A model generated the notes under the pieces. It did no database searches. It was not told the DNA's origin and saw only the letters and a list, made by a program, of their open reading frames with translations. This document shows positions 42,193 to 50,394 of a stretch of DNA of 64,000 nucleotides, one piece after another. This stretch comes from Streptomyces monashensis. Lineage in GTDB: Bacteria > Actinomycetota > Actinomycetes > Streptomycetales > Streptomycetaceae. Positions within the stretch are counted from its first letter, which is position 1; every line of letters begins with the position of its first letter. The stretch covers positions 1 through 64,000 of the forward strand of contig NZ_MLYO01000118.1 of the NCBI RefSeq assembly GCF_001866665.1, in the 5' to 3' direction. The translations under genes were made by a program, and so were the position numbers.

Positions 42193-43056
42193 ATGACAGA
42201 CGTGCGAACCTCCATCCTCTTCCAGCGCAGCCTGACCCGTCCGGCCCTCACAGGGGCCCTGACCGGCCTTCTCCTGTGCGCGTCCGTCCCATCGGCGCTG
42301 TCCGCGCCGGCCCCCTACGTACCGCCGCGCGGCACCGCGTACATGGGCATGGGCGTCCTCGCCCACGACGGCAGCACCTCCGACGCAGGCGACGGCAACA
42401 CGGACGACTCGTCGACCGTGCCCCGCGCGACCCAGACCGAGGGGGTGGACGTCTCCAGCTATCAGGGCAACGTGGCCTGGTCCACCCTGTGGAGCGGCGG
42501 GGTCAGATGGGCGTACACCAAGGCCACCGAGGGGACGAGCTACCGGAACCCCTCTTTCACCCAGCAGTACAACGGTCCGTACAGCACCGGCATGATCCGG
42601 GGCGCGTACCACTTCGCGACCCCGGACTCCTCCGGCGGCGCCGCTCAGGCCGACTACTTCGTCGGCCACGGCGGCGGCTGGTCCAAGGACGGCAAGACCC
42701 TGCCCGGCGCGCTCGACATCGAGTGGAACCCGTACGGCGACGACTGCTACGGCAAGTCCAAGAGCGCGATGGTCAGTTGGATCCGCGACTTCCTGAACCG
42801 GTACAAGTCCCGCACGGGACGCTACGCCGTCATCTACACGGCGACCAACTGGTGGACCGAGTGCACCGGGAACTACGGCGGCTTCGCGGCGAACAACCCG
42901 CTGTGGATCGCCCATTACTCCTCGAGCGCCGGGACACTGCCGGCGGGCTGGAAGACGTACACGATGTGGCAGTACACCTCGACCGGGAACACCGTCGGGG
43001 ACCGCGACCGGTTCAACGGCTCGACCGACCGGCTGAAGGTCCTTTCGACGGGGTGA
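42193..43056 (+). CDS. secreted GH25 lysozyme (muramidase)
   Basis: A 287-residue N-acetylmuramidase. Signal region ~1-36, an Asp/Ser/Thr linker to about 72, then the GH25 barrel: GVDVSSYQGNVAW with the first catalytic Asp, WAYTKATEGTSY, GAYHFATPDSSGG, and ALDIEWNPYG carrying the catalytic Asp-x-Glu. WWTEC and MWQYTST are family marks. The ATG at 42193 is chosen over 42166. Likely autolysin or bacteriolytic enzyme. Confidence 0.94.
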   Translation: MTDVRTSILFQRSLTRPALTGALTGLLLCASVPSALSAPAPYVPPRGTAYMGMGVLAHDGSTSDAGDGNTDDSSTVPRATQTEGVDVSSYQGNVAWSTLWSGGVRWAYTKATEGTSYRNPSFTQQYNGPYSTGMIRGAYHFATPDSSGGAAQADYFVGHGGGWSKDGKTLPGALDIEWNPYGDDCYGKSKSAMVSWIRDFLNRYKSRTGRYAVIYTATNWWTECTGNYGGFAANNPLWIAHYSSSAGTLPAGWKTYTMWQYTSTGNTVGDRDRFNGSTDRLKVLSTG

Positions 43057-43096
43057 GCGGACTCCGACACCGGACTGACCGCGTTCTCCGGGCTGT

Positions 43097-43135
43097 TGCC
43101 GTGACGGGGGCAGGACGGATCCACCCCCGTCACGG
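43097..43135. terminator. bidirectional terminator
   Basis: A perfect 13-bp inverted repeat (43097-43109 and 43123-43135) between the convergent lysozyme and small secreted protein genes. Confidence 0.8.
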
Positions 43136-43140
43136 CGCAG

Positions 43141-43476
43141 TCAGGAGAAGACGACCGAGCGGAGCTTGAGACGGTCGCCCAGGACCTTCCCGGGGTTCAT
43201 GACGTAGTAGGTGTCGCCTTCGCAGTCCGGGTCGAGGAAGACGATGGCGGTGGCGTCCGTCCGGTTCTTGGGCGCGTAGCCGGGTTCCTCGGCCGTCCCG
43301 GGGAGGTTGAGGCACGCCCCGCTCGGCGGGTCGGTCAAGTTCTCGACGTGCCGGGCTCCGCCGAGGCCGGTGTACGAGTACTGGAAGGATCCGGTCGCCG
43401 CGAAGGCCGGCGTCGGCAGGGTCACGATCAGAGCCAGGGAGCCGACGGCGCAGGCCAGGGCGGTACGAAGGCGCAT
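43141..43476 (-). CDS. small secreted two-cysteine protein (paralogue of 21991-22305)
   Basis: A 111-residue protein with a signal peptide (residues ~1-26, ending TPAFA). The mature region has two Cys outside the signal, in SGACLNLPG and DPDCEGDTY, and ends RLKLRSVVFS. AAAGGA lies about nine bases before the ATG. Compared with the first copy it shares DPP/NPP, xxCLN, an A.N.T stretch, C.G, PGK and R..S.VF in the same order, so both belong to one family. Function unknown; a secreted inhibitor or surface protein is speculation. Confidence 0.75.
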   Translation of the reverse strand: MRLRTALACAVGSLALIVTLPTPAFAATGSFQYSYTGLGGARHVENLTDPPSGACLNLPGTAEEPGYAPKNRTDATAIVFLDPDCEGDTYYVMNPGKVLGDRLKLRSVVFS

Positions 43477-43642
43477 GTACGCGGTCCTTTCGGAGGTGAC
43501 GACAACGTGATCGTGACTGCCCCTCGCCGTGCCCGATATGCGCCCCTCATTCTGATGAGGGAATGCCCGGATCCGTGTCCAACTCGGCACGGGCGGCCCG
43601 GAGTCGCGCCGGTGCCGGCGGTCCGGGAGTAGTGTGTTGTTG

Positions 43643-43712
43643 CACGTGTAACCTTGACCTGCGGAAAGAGCGGGGGAGGGTGCGTGGTCCCTGCAACCGT
43701 CCGTTACACGTG
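43643..43712. repeat. two inverted copies of GTTACACGTG
   Basis: CACGTGTAAC (43643-43652) and GTTACACGTG (43703-43712) are perfect complements 50 bp apart; each contains the palindrome ACACGTGT or a near form. They sit in a 317-bp gap that holds no recognised gene, upstream of the small secreted gene and downstream of the 19-residue peptide gene. A two-site operator is the simplest reading. Confidence 0.55.
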
Positions 43713-43733
43713 TAGCTGTGTGCCAATACCACG

Positions 43734-43770
43734 GCGGCGCCGCCTCCTTGGGACGAGGAGACGGCGCCGC
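43734..43770. terminator. terminator after the 19-residue peptide gene
   Basis: GCGGCGCCG (43734-43742) pairs with CGGCGCCGC (43762-43770), with further CTCC/GGAG pairing inside. It lies 24 bp beyond the stop of the minus-strand peptide gene. Confidence 0.6.
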
Positions 43771-43793
43771 GCTTCGTCACACGCCTCGCGGCG

Positions 43794-43853
43794 TCAGACC
43801 AGCCACCCGACGAAGTGGGCGAGTCCGGCGAGGATGTCGGTGAGAAGGTTCAT
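43794..43853 (-). CDS. 19-residue hydrophobic peptide gene
   Basis: Encodes MNLLTDILAGLAHFVGWLV and stops. AAGGAG lies ten bases before the ATG, and a strong hairpin follows the stop, so it has the full signals of a short gene. The peptide is amphipathic to hydrophobic and long enough for one membrane helix, like small membrane peptides or type I toxins. Longer in-frame upstream starts exist but lack ribosome sites. I cannot name a family. Not overlapped by another convincing gene. Confidence 0.55.
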   Translation of the reverse strand: MNLLTDILAGLAHFVGWLV

Positions 43854-44037
43854 GGTCGTACTGCTCCTTGCGGTGTTTCCGAATGTGGGACCTGTGCGTC
43901 GACCACGGTCTGCAGCCCGTCGCTCGCACACCGTAAGTATGGTTGTGTCACTGCCGCCTCGGCGATCTCCTGAGCGACGATCACCTGTTCCAGCGAACAA
44001 CTGATCCCGTGTTCGGATCGTCGGTGCATCCCCTGCC

Positions 44038-45225
44038 TCAAAGGTGAGTCGGGCCGGGCGGCGGCACCGCTCGCAGCGCCCGCAGTACCGCCCAGACGAC
44101 CGAGATCAGCGGTACGGCCACGACCGCGCCGATCACTCCCGCGACGATGCTCCCCGCGATGACCGACACGGCGACGACCAGCGGATGCAGCCGAACCGCC
44201 CAGCTCATCACCAGCGGATGCAGCACATGCCCCTCCAACTGGCCGATCACCACGATCAGCGCCAGGACGGCCGCGGCCGTCAGCGGTCCGCGTCCCGCCA
44301 GCGCGACGACCGTGGCGACGGCCAGCGCCACCGGAGAGCCCACCAGCGGCACGAACGCGGCGAAGAACTCCAGCAGGGTGAGCGGCAGCGCCAGCGGCAC
44401 CCGCAGGGCGAGCAGCGCGATTCCGACGAGCACGGCATTGGTGGCCGCCACGATGATGATGCCGCGCGTGTAACCGGCGAAGGCCCGCCAGGCCGCCCGT
44501 CCCGCCCGGTCCCAGGCGGGACGGGCGGCGCTCGGCAGCAGCTCGTCCCGCATCCAGCCCCACAGACGCTCGCCGGAGTGGATGAAGAACACCGAGGCGA
44601 ACAGCGCGAGCGCGCCTGCGGTGACCACCTCCACCGCCCGGCTCAGCCCGCTGACGGCGTTGCTGAACAGGGTGGAACGGTGGGTCGAGATGTAGTGCGT
44701 CACCTGGCTCTGCAACTCGGACAACCGGCCGGGGCTCAGCCGGAACGGCGGCCGCCGCAACCACTGCTCGATCCGGTGCACACCGCCCCGGAACTCGCCC
44801 GCCAATCGCCCCGACTCGCCCGCCACCGCGTTGCCCACCAGGGCGAGCAGCGCCAGCAGGACCAGGATGCTGCCCACCAGTGCGACGGCGACGGCCAGCT
44901 TACGCGGCAGCACCCTGTCGAGCAGATCCGTCAGCGGGCGCAGCACCGAGGTCACGATCAGCGCGAGGAAGAGGGCCACCGCGATGAGCTCGAAGCTGCC
45001 GAGGACGCTGAAGACGCCGTAGACGACGATGCCGACCAGAACGAGCCGCCAGGCGTAGGCGGCGGCGACCCGCAGCCACGGCACCGTCCGCTCGGCCACC
45101 GGCTCCGGCCGGGTGCGCGCGGAGGTCGGCAGTCGCACCGTGTACCCGGGCCGGCTGCCCAGCACGCTCCCCGCCCGCCGCCGTCCGCCCGGCTCCGCCG
45201 CCCGCCGGCCCGTATCGCCCTCCAC
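44038..45225 (-). CDS. AI-2E family transporter
   Basis: A 395-residue membrane protein of the AI-2E/PerM family. A 45-residue polar N terminus is followed by paired helices near residues 55-100, a soluble central region (about 140-195), and four to five C-terminal helices with the family marks FAAFVPLVGSPVAL and VIGQLEGHVLHPLVMSWAVRLHPLVV. Members export small molecules or act as ion antiporters; the signal-export role is not general. Monocistronic. Confidence 0.88.
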   Translation of the reverse strand: MEGDTGRRAAEPGGRRRAGSVLGSRPGYTVRLPTSARTRPEPVAERTVPWLRVAAAYAWRLVLVGIVVYGVFSVLGSFELIAVALFLALIVTSVLRPLTDLLDRVLPRKLAVAVALVGSILVLLALLALVGNAVAGESGRLAGEFRGGVHRIEQWLRRPPFRLSPGRLSELQSQVTHYISTHRSTLFSNAVSGLSRAVEVVTAGALALFASVFFIHSGERLWGWMRDELLPSAARPAWDRAGRAAWRAFAGYTRGIIIVAATNAVLVGIALLALRVPLALPLTLLEFFAAFVPLVGSPVALAVATVVALAGRGPLTAAAVLALIVVIGQLEGHVLHPLVMSWAVRLHPLVVAVSVIAGSIVAGVIGAVVAVPLISVVWAVLRALRAVPPPGPTHL

Positions 45226-45328
45226 CGCTCACGGCTCCTCTCCGCCACCTGTGCTGACGGTCGGTCACATTGAGGGAAACCGTAAGCTCCGGGCGGGGAA
45301 GCGGCTCGTGCAACGCGCCCGCGCGTGC

Positions 45329-46030
45329 TCAGGAGCGGGCCGGGCGAACGGGCGGCGCCGGCCCGTCGTCGTCCAGGAACGTGACCGTCTGCGCGAGCGG
45401 CGCCCGGTCGATGCGGGCGTATGGCACCGACACGTCCTCGTGGCCGATCGACAGGCCCGCGAACAGGATCAGGTCCTCCGCCGGCGCGACGACCTCGGCG
45501 ACCGTGCGGTGGTACACCGACCAGGCCATCTGCGCACAGCTGTGCAGCCCCTCGGCCCGCAGCAGCACCATCACCGTCTGGAGATACATCCCGACGTCGG
45601 CCCACTGTGGCGCGCCCATGGCGCGGTCGATGTAGCACAGCAGCAGACAAGGGGCGCCGAAGCACCGCCAGTTGGCGGCGACCTCCGCCCGGCGGGCCGC
45701 CGCGTCCTCGCGTCGGATCCCGAGCGCCCCGAAACGCTGGGCGGCCGCCGCCGACCGGCGCTGCCCGTACGGCGCCTTCGGGTCCGGCGGATACATCCGG
45801 TACGCGCGCTCGTCACCGGGATCACCGGCGGCGACCCGCTTCGCGGTGCGTTTCCTCAGCTCCGCCAGCGGGGCACCGGTGAGCACGTAGACGCGCCACG
45901 GCTGGAGGTTGCCGCCCGAGGGCGAGCGCGCGGCGGCGGCCAGGACCCGTTCCAGCACCGCACGCGGAACCGGCTCGCCCGTGAAGGCCCGCACCGCCCG
46001 CCGGCTCGTCACCGCCTCGTACACATCCAC
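45329..46030 (-). CDS. nitroreductase family protein
   Basis: A 233-residue FMN-dependent oxidoreductase. Flavin-phosphate contacts are SRRAVRAFTGEPVP and AARSPSGGNLQPWRVYV (residues ~10-50); the C-terminal GLSIGHEDVSVPYARIDRAPL is typical. GTG at 46030 has GGAGG six bases upstream. Reduces nitroaromatics or quinones with NAD(P)H; physiological substrate unknown. Confidence 0.9.
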   Translation of the reverse strand: MDVYEAVTSRRAVRAFTGEPVPRAVLERVLAAAARSPSGGNLQPWRVYVLTGAPLAELRKRTAKRVAAGDPGDERAYRMYPPDPKAPYGQRRSAAAAQRFGALGIRREDAAARRAEVAANWRCFGAPCLLLCYIDRAMGAPQWADVGMYLQTVMVLLRAEGLHSCAQMAWSVYHRTVAEVVAPAEDLILFAGLSIGHEDVSVPYARIDRAPLAQTVTFLDDDGPAPPVRPARS

Positions 46031-46094
46031 ACGTACGACCTCCCGCCCGTTCCGCTCTCCGTCTTCCGCTGCACTGACGGACGCCGGGCGACGG

Positions 46095-46801
46095 ATGTGA
46101 CTGGTACCGGCCGAGGGACACCGGCGCCACCGTGCCCGGGTCCACGCGGCCGGTGCCGACGGCGGCCATGGCGGTGGTGATCGGGCCCGCCGCGTCGAAG
46201 GCCCCGGCGGCACCGGCCGGAACCCTGTGCACGGCGAACCGCCTCTCGTAGGCCCGGACGAATCCGGCGGCCGAGTAGAGGCGGTCCGGGTCGATCAAGG
46301 TGGCCGAGAACCGCCAGCCCTCGTCCGCCGCGCCGGAGGAACGCGGGGTGAGGACCGGCACCGGCTCCGTCGCGGCGGCCGTGCCCGTGACCCGGCAGCG
46401 CGCAGGCCCGGGCGCGGGCGGCGGCCCGCCGGGCGAGCGCCCGCAGTGGACGACCGGCTGCGCGCCGGCAGTGGACCGTGCCGGCGGACGGCGTCCGCGT
46501 GGGCGGGGCCCGGCTCGAACGCCGTTGCCGGCCAGGGCTGTTCGGCCTCGGCGTCCTCGCCGGTCACCCGCACCGGCCACGGACTCGCCGTCTTCCGGGC
46601 GGCCCGCACCTCACGCCGGAACCGGACGCGGGACTCCTCGTCGTGCGCGAACCGCGCCTGGACCACCGTGACGGCGGCGAGCGCCCCGGACTCCGTACGG
46701 CCCGGCCGGACCACGCGCATGCCGCCCTCGCCCAGCCGGGCGAGCAGCCGGTGGCCGCCGACGGAGGACGGGTCGGGCGGACGCGGCGATCGGTCGGTCA
46801 C
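46095..46801 (-). pseudogene. decayed serine/threonine protein kinase
   Basis: From a GTG at 46801 the minus strand reads like an actinomycete Ser/Thr kinase N-lobe: HRLLARLGEGGMRVVRPGRT, then FRREVRAARKTASPWPVRVT and AEQPWPATAFEPGPA. The position of the ATP-binding Lys (normally VAVK) is Thr in LAAVTVV. The fold breaks off at about 46463 without a catalytic loop. A second fragment in another frame (46361-46095, DPDRLYSAAGFVRAYERRFA) may be its C-terminal sensor part. Deleted and frameshifted. Confidence 0.65.
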
Positions 46802-47229
46802 TTCGTCGCCCCGTCGGCGCAGCGCCCGCTCCAGCGTCTCGGCGATCTCCTCGTCGGCCTGCGCCACGGTGCGGCGGATCGTACGGTGCCGAGCAAGGGC
46901 CTGTCGGCGGGGTCGCTCTCGAAGGGGCAGCGCCGGACATGGCCGGGCCCGTGGGCCTCGGGTCCGGCCGTCACGCGGCGCAGCTCCTGTGTCGTCGAAA
47001 CATTCGAAACCCAGTGTGGGGACTTCGGCGTCTCCATGGAGTGCTCCGGGATGTTCCTTGAGGGATCTCCTCACTCATGCCGATTCATCAGCGGACACGT
47101 AGCGACGGTCGCGCTAGGACGCAGACGAATGTTTCGAAATATCGACCGAAAGTGTTGACAGATGGCATGGTCAGGCCAACACTCCCCATCACGTCACACC
47201 CCACCCGTCGCACAAGGAGGACGTACGAC
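46802..47229 (+). promoter_or_regulatory. regulatory region of the xylan operon
   Basis: No gene seen in these 428 bp. CGAAAC is repeated at 46996-47001 and 47005-47010, a TTTCGAAA palindrome lies at 47132-47139, then CCGAAAG and TTGACA (47155-47160). GAAA half-sites are typical of Streptomyces xylanase promoters. The ribosome site AAGGAGG precedes the xylanase ATG. Confidence 0.5.
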
Positions 47230-47901
47230 ATGAATCCGCTCGACCATGCGACGAGCCGCAGGGCCGCCTGCGCGCTGCTGCTCGGCACCGCGGCCGGACT
47301 GGCCCTGCCCGGCACCGCCCGTGCCGCCACGGTCGTCACCACGAACCAGACCGGCACCGACAACGGCTTCTACTACTCGTTCTGGACCGACGCGCAGGGC
47401 ACGGTCTCGATGACCCTGGGCTCCGGTGGCAACTACAGCACCAGCTGGCGCAACACCGGCAACTTCGTGGCCGGCAAGGGCTGGAGCACCGGCGCCCGCA
47501 GGAACGTGACCTACTCCGGCAGCTTCAACCCGTCCGGCAACGGCTACCTGTCGCTCTACGGCTGGACGTCGAACCCGCTCGTGGAGTACTACATCGTCGA
47601 CAACTGGGGCACCTACCGGCCCACGGGGACGTACAAGGGCAGTGTCACCAGTGACGGCGGAACGTACGACATCTACCAGACGACGCGGTACAACGCCCCG
47701 TCCGTCGAGGGCACCAGGACCTTCAACCAGTACTGGAGCGTGCGGCAGTCGAAGCGCACCGGCGGCACCATCACCACCGGCAACCACTTCGACGCCTGGG
47801 CCCGCGCCGGGATGCCCCTCGGCAGCTTCGCGTACTACATGATCCTCGCGACCGAGGGGTACCAGAGCAGCGGCAACTCCAATATCACGGTGTCGTCGTG
47901 A
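47230..47901 (+). CDS. secreted GH11 endo-1,4-beta-xylanase
   Basis: A 223-residue family 11 xylanase. A Tat-like signal (SRRAACALLLGTAAGLALPG, ending TARA near residue 32) precedes the jelly-roll domain. Catalytic Glu119 (NPLVEYYIVDNWG) and Glu209 (ILATEGYQSSGNS) are present. No carbohydrate-binding module follows, like the Tat-exported XlnC of S. lividans. Its stop overlaps the GTG of the deacetylase by four bases, giving a two-gene xylan operon. Confidence 0.96.
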   Translation: MNPLDHATSRRAACALLLGTAAGLALPGTARAATVVTTNQTGTDNGFYYSFWTDAQGTVSMTLGSGGNYSTSWRNTGNFVAGKGWSTGARRNVTYSGSFNPSGNGYLSLYGWTSNPLVEYYIVDNWGTYRPTGTYKGSVTSDGGTYDIYQTTRYNAPSVEGTRTFNQYWSVRQSKRTGGTITTGNHFDAWARAGMPLGSFAYYMILATEGYQSSGNSNITVSS

Positions 47902-48590
47902 GGACCGCACGACAGCTCGCGTTACGTCCGGCGGTGACCGCCGCCGTCGCCGCACTGGCCCTCGCCGCTACGCTCATCGTCGGAGCCGCCCCGTCGCACG
48001 CGGCCACCTGCTCCGCGTATGTCGGACTCACCTTCGACGACGGCCCGTCCGACGCGCACACTCCGGCGCTGCTGGCGGCCCTCGGGCGGTACGGCCTGCG
48101 GGCCACGATGTTCAACGAGGGGCAGTACGCGGCCGCCTACCCCGCGCAGGTCCGGTCCGAGGCTGCCGCCGGGATGTGGATCGGCGACCACAGCTACACG
48201 CATCCGCATCTGACCCGGCTGAGCCAGGCGCGGATCGACTCCGAGATCTCCCGCACCCAGCAGGCGATCGCGGCGGCCGGCGGCGGGACGCCGAAGCTGT
48301 TCCGCCCCCCGTACGGCGAGACCGACGGCACGGTGCAGGGGGTGGCCGCCAAGTACGGCCTGAGGCAGGTGATCTGGGACGCCGACTCGCAGGACTGGAA
48401 CGGTGCGAGCACCGACGCCATCGTGCAGGCCGTCTCCCGGCTGACCGACGGCCAGGTGATCCTCCTGCACGAGTGGCCGCCCAACACGCTCGCCGCGATC
48501 CCGCGCATCGCGCAGACCCTGGCGGGCCGTGGCCTGTGCGCGGGCATGATCTCCGCACAGACGGGCCACGCCACCGCGCCGTCCGGCTGA
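47898..48590 (+). CDS. secreted NodB-type polysaccharide deacetylase (acetylxylan esterase-like)
   Basis: A 230-residue CE4 esterase. Signal peptide ~1-36. Motif 1 is TFDDGPSD (catalytic Asp47, metal Asp48), motif 2 HSYTHPHL, motif 3 RPPYGETDG, then WDADSQDW and LLHEWP. No cellulose-binding domain, unlike S. lividans AxeA. It removes acetyl groups from xylan so the co-transcribed xylanase can cut. Translationally coupled to the xylanase. Confidence 0.93.
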   Translation: MRTARQLALRPAVTAAVAALALAATLIVGAAPSHAATCSAYVGLTFDDGPSDAHTPALLAALGRYGLRATMFNEGQYAAAYPAQVRSEAAAGMWIGDHSYTHPHLTRLSQARIDSEISRTQQAIAAAGGGTPKLFRPPYGETDGTVQGVAAKYGLRQVIWDADSQDWNGASTDAIVQAVSRLTDGQVILLHEWPPNTLAAIPRIAQTLAGRGLCAGMISAQTGHATAPSG

Positions 48591-48729
48591 CACGTCCTCC
48601 ATCGGAACGGACCGAACAGGTCCCCGTCTCGTTCGGGTTGGGGCCCCTGCTCCCGCGGGCCCGACCCCTCGGCGCCCCCTACGGGCCGACCTCACCCGCA
48701 CGCCTGCCTGCCGGCCGACCCGGTGTGTA

Positions 48730-48767
48730 CCCCGTCCGCACGGTGGCCCCTCGCCGTGCGGACGGGG
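48730..48767 (+). terminator. terminator after the xylan operon
   Basis: A perfect 14-bp inverted repeat (48730-48743 and 48754-48767), 140 bp past the deacetylase stop. The bases between hold nothing recognisable. Confidence 0.6.
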
Positions 48768-48867
48768 ATCGCGTGTCCGCGCCGGCTCGAGCGACGGCCC
48801 TGGCGCGGCGTCGGATCCACCCAACACCCCGCCCACGCCTCCCGATTGCTCCCGACACGCCGCCGCA

Positions 48868-49035
48868 GTGCCGCGAACGCCGCCCGAGGAGCACGGCGAC
48901 AAGATCGCCGGCGGTCTGGAGAAGGCCGGTGACTTCATCGACGACCGCGCCGACGGCAAGCACAGCGCCAAGATCGACACCGCCGTCGACAAGGCGCAGG
49001 ACCTCGTGGGGAAGCTGGGCGAGAACGACAGGAAG
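48868..49035 (+). pseudogene. remnant of an Rv0909-type antitoxin-family protein
   Basis: HGDKIAGGLEKAGDFIDDRA and AKIDTAVDKAQDLVGKLGEN match the helical repeat of small antitoxin-annotated actinobacterial proteins (HGDKI..GLDKAGDFID..T..K). The usual N terminus (MSIMDKLK-type) is absent and the C terminus runs into unrelated sequence overlapping the end of the LysR gene. Likely truncated at both ends; no toxin gene is near. Confidence 0.55.
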
Positions 49036-49059
49036 CACCGACTCCCGCTCCCGCACGGG

Positions 49060-49956
49060 TCACGGCGTGCGCGCGAGGTCGAGGCAGCAGCGCACGAAGT
49101 CCCGTACGACCGGACTGCGGTCGTCGGCCGGTGCCCAGGCCACGCCCACCCGGGTCGGACTCACCCCGGTGACCGGCCGGTAGACCACGCCGGGGCGGGC
49201 GTAGAAGCGCGCGGCGGACTCGGGCGCGAGGGCGATGCCGTAGCCGCTCGCGATGGCGCTCAGCCAGTCGTCGGGCTGCTCGGTGACCGCGCCGATCCTG
49301 ACCGGCCGGCCCTCCCGCTCGTCGGCGGCCAGCCAGTGGTCGCGCCACGCCCCGGTCTGCTCCGGAGCGGCGACGAACGGCTCGTCCCACAGCTCCCGGA
49401 AGGCGATCTCGTCGCGCCCCGCCAGCGGATGCCCGCTCGGCAGCGCCACCCAGCGCGCCTCACGGAAGAGCACCTCCACACGCAGCGCGTCCTGGCCCGG
49501 GAACGGCAGCCGGAGCAGTGCCGCGTCCACCTCGCCGTCGGCCAGCCCCGCGCTCGGGTTCGTCCAGGACGCCTGCCGCAGCTCGGCCCGCCAGCCGGGC
49601 CGACGGCGGGCGAACTCGGCGACGACGTCCTGCGTCGCCTCGTTGGCGGCGCTGGCCACGAACCCCACCCGCAGCACCCGCGCGGACCGTCGGCCGGTCG
49701 CCCGTGCGGCCCGCAGGGCGTCGTCCCAGGCGGCGAGCAACCGCGGGGTGCGGCGCGCGAGTTCACGCCCCGCGTCGGTCGCTGCCATCCCGGCGTGCGA
49801 GCGGTCGAAGAGCCGCACCCCGAGCTGGTTCTCCAGCTGCCGGATCTGCTTGGTCAGCGCCGGCTGGGACACGAACACGCGCTCGGCGGCACGGGTGAGG
49901 CTGCCCTCCTCGGCGACCGCCAGGAACGAGCGCAGCAGACGCGTGTCGATGTCCAT
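49060..49956 (-). CDS. LysR family transcriptional regulator
   Basis: A 298-residue regulator: HTH at ~1-60 (TRLLRSFLAVAEEGSLTRAA, SQPALTKQIRQLENQLG) and effector domain at ~90-295. The start may be ATG 49956 or 49962. It is divergent from a DoxX-like gene across 78 bp, the classic LysR arrangement, so that gene is its likely target. Confidence 0.9.
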   Translation of the reverse strand: MDIDTRLLRSFLAVAEEGSLTRAAERVFVSQPALTKQIRQLENQLGVRLFDRSHAGMAATDAGRELARRTPRLLAAWDDALRAARATGRRSARVLRVGFVASAANEATQDVVAEFARRRPGWRAELRQASWTNPSAGLADGEVDAALLRLPFPGQDALRVEVLFREARWVALPSGHPLAGRDEIAFRELWDEPFVAAPEQTGAWRDHWLAADEREGRPVRIGAVTEQPDDWLSAIASGYGIALAPESAARFYARPGVVYRPVTGVSPTRVGVAWAPADDRSPVVRDFVRCCLDLARTP

Positions 49957-50034
49957 GCCCACAGGCTAACCATTCCTTTGAGTTATAGATGCTGGTATTG
50001 GACGGCACGGCGAGCGCCCGGTGAGGGTGGGGAC

Positions 50035-50385
50035 ATGGACATCACCGATGTGACGCTCACCTGTGCGGCCGTGCTGGCCAACGCGGGCATCGCCGCCGCC
50101 GACGTCGCGCGGGCGCGGTTCGTGCTCGCCAACTCGGCCGAGGTCGGCGTACCGCGCACCTGGCTCCCCGCGCTCGCCGCGCTGAAGGCCGCCGGAGCGG
50201 CCGGGCTGCTCCTCGGGCTGCTCGGAGCGCGCCCCCTCGGGATCGCGGCCGGTGCCGGTCTCGTGCTCTTCTACGTCGGGGCGGTGATCGCCCACGTCAG
50301 GGCGCGGGTGTTGCGCACCATCGCCTTCCCGGGGCTGTTCCTCGCCCTGGCCGCGGGCGCCCTGGCAGCCGCTGTGGCCCGCTGA
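50035..50385 (+). CDS. DoxX-like small membrane protein
   Basis: A 116-residue protein with four hydrophobic helices in the DoxX_2 pattern (ANSAEVGVPRTWLPALAALK, then AAGAAGLLLGLLGARPLGIA). Such proteins accompany redox or quinone-linked systems; the precise role is unknown. Probably regulated by the divergent LysR protein. Confidence 0.85.
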   Translation: MDITDVTLTCAAVLANAGIAAADVARARFVLANSAEVGVPRTWLPALAALKAAGAAGLLLGLLGARPLGIAAGAGLVLFYVGAVIAHVRARVLRTIAFPGLFLALAAGALAAAVAR

Positions 50386-50394
50386 CCGGCGCCG

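Noticed and set aside
39565..42915. 1116-codon open frame on the minus strand
   Set aside because: It is the antisense shadow of the M1 peptidase and its neighbours; composition is Val/Gly/Ala/Arg-rich with no family motif, while the plus strand carries HEIGH and GH25 motifs.
49957..50034. a specific LysR operator
   Set aside because: Several T-N11-A matches can be drawn in this AT-rich 78-bp gap; none is clearly better than the others.
48868..50385. 505-codon plus-strand frame joining antitoxin fragment and DoxX protein
   Set aside because: The middle part is antisense to the LysR gene; only the first ~56 and the last 116 codons resemble proteins, and they are separate.
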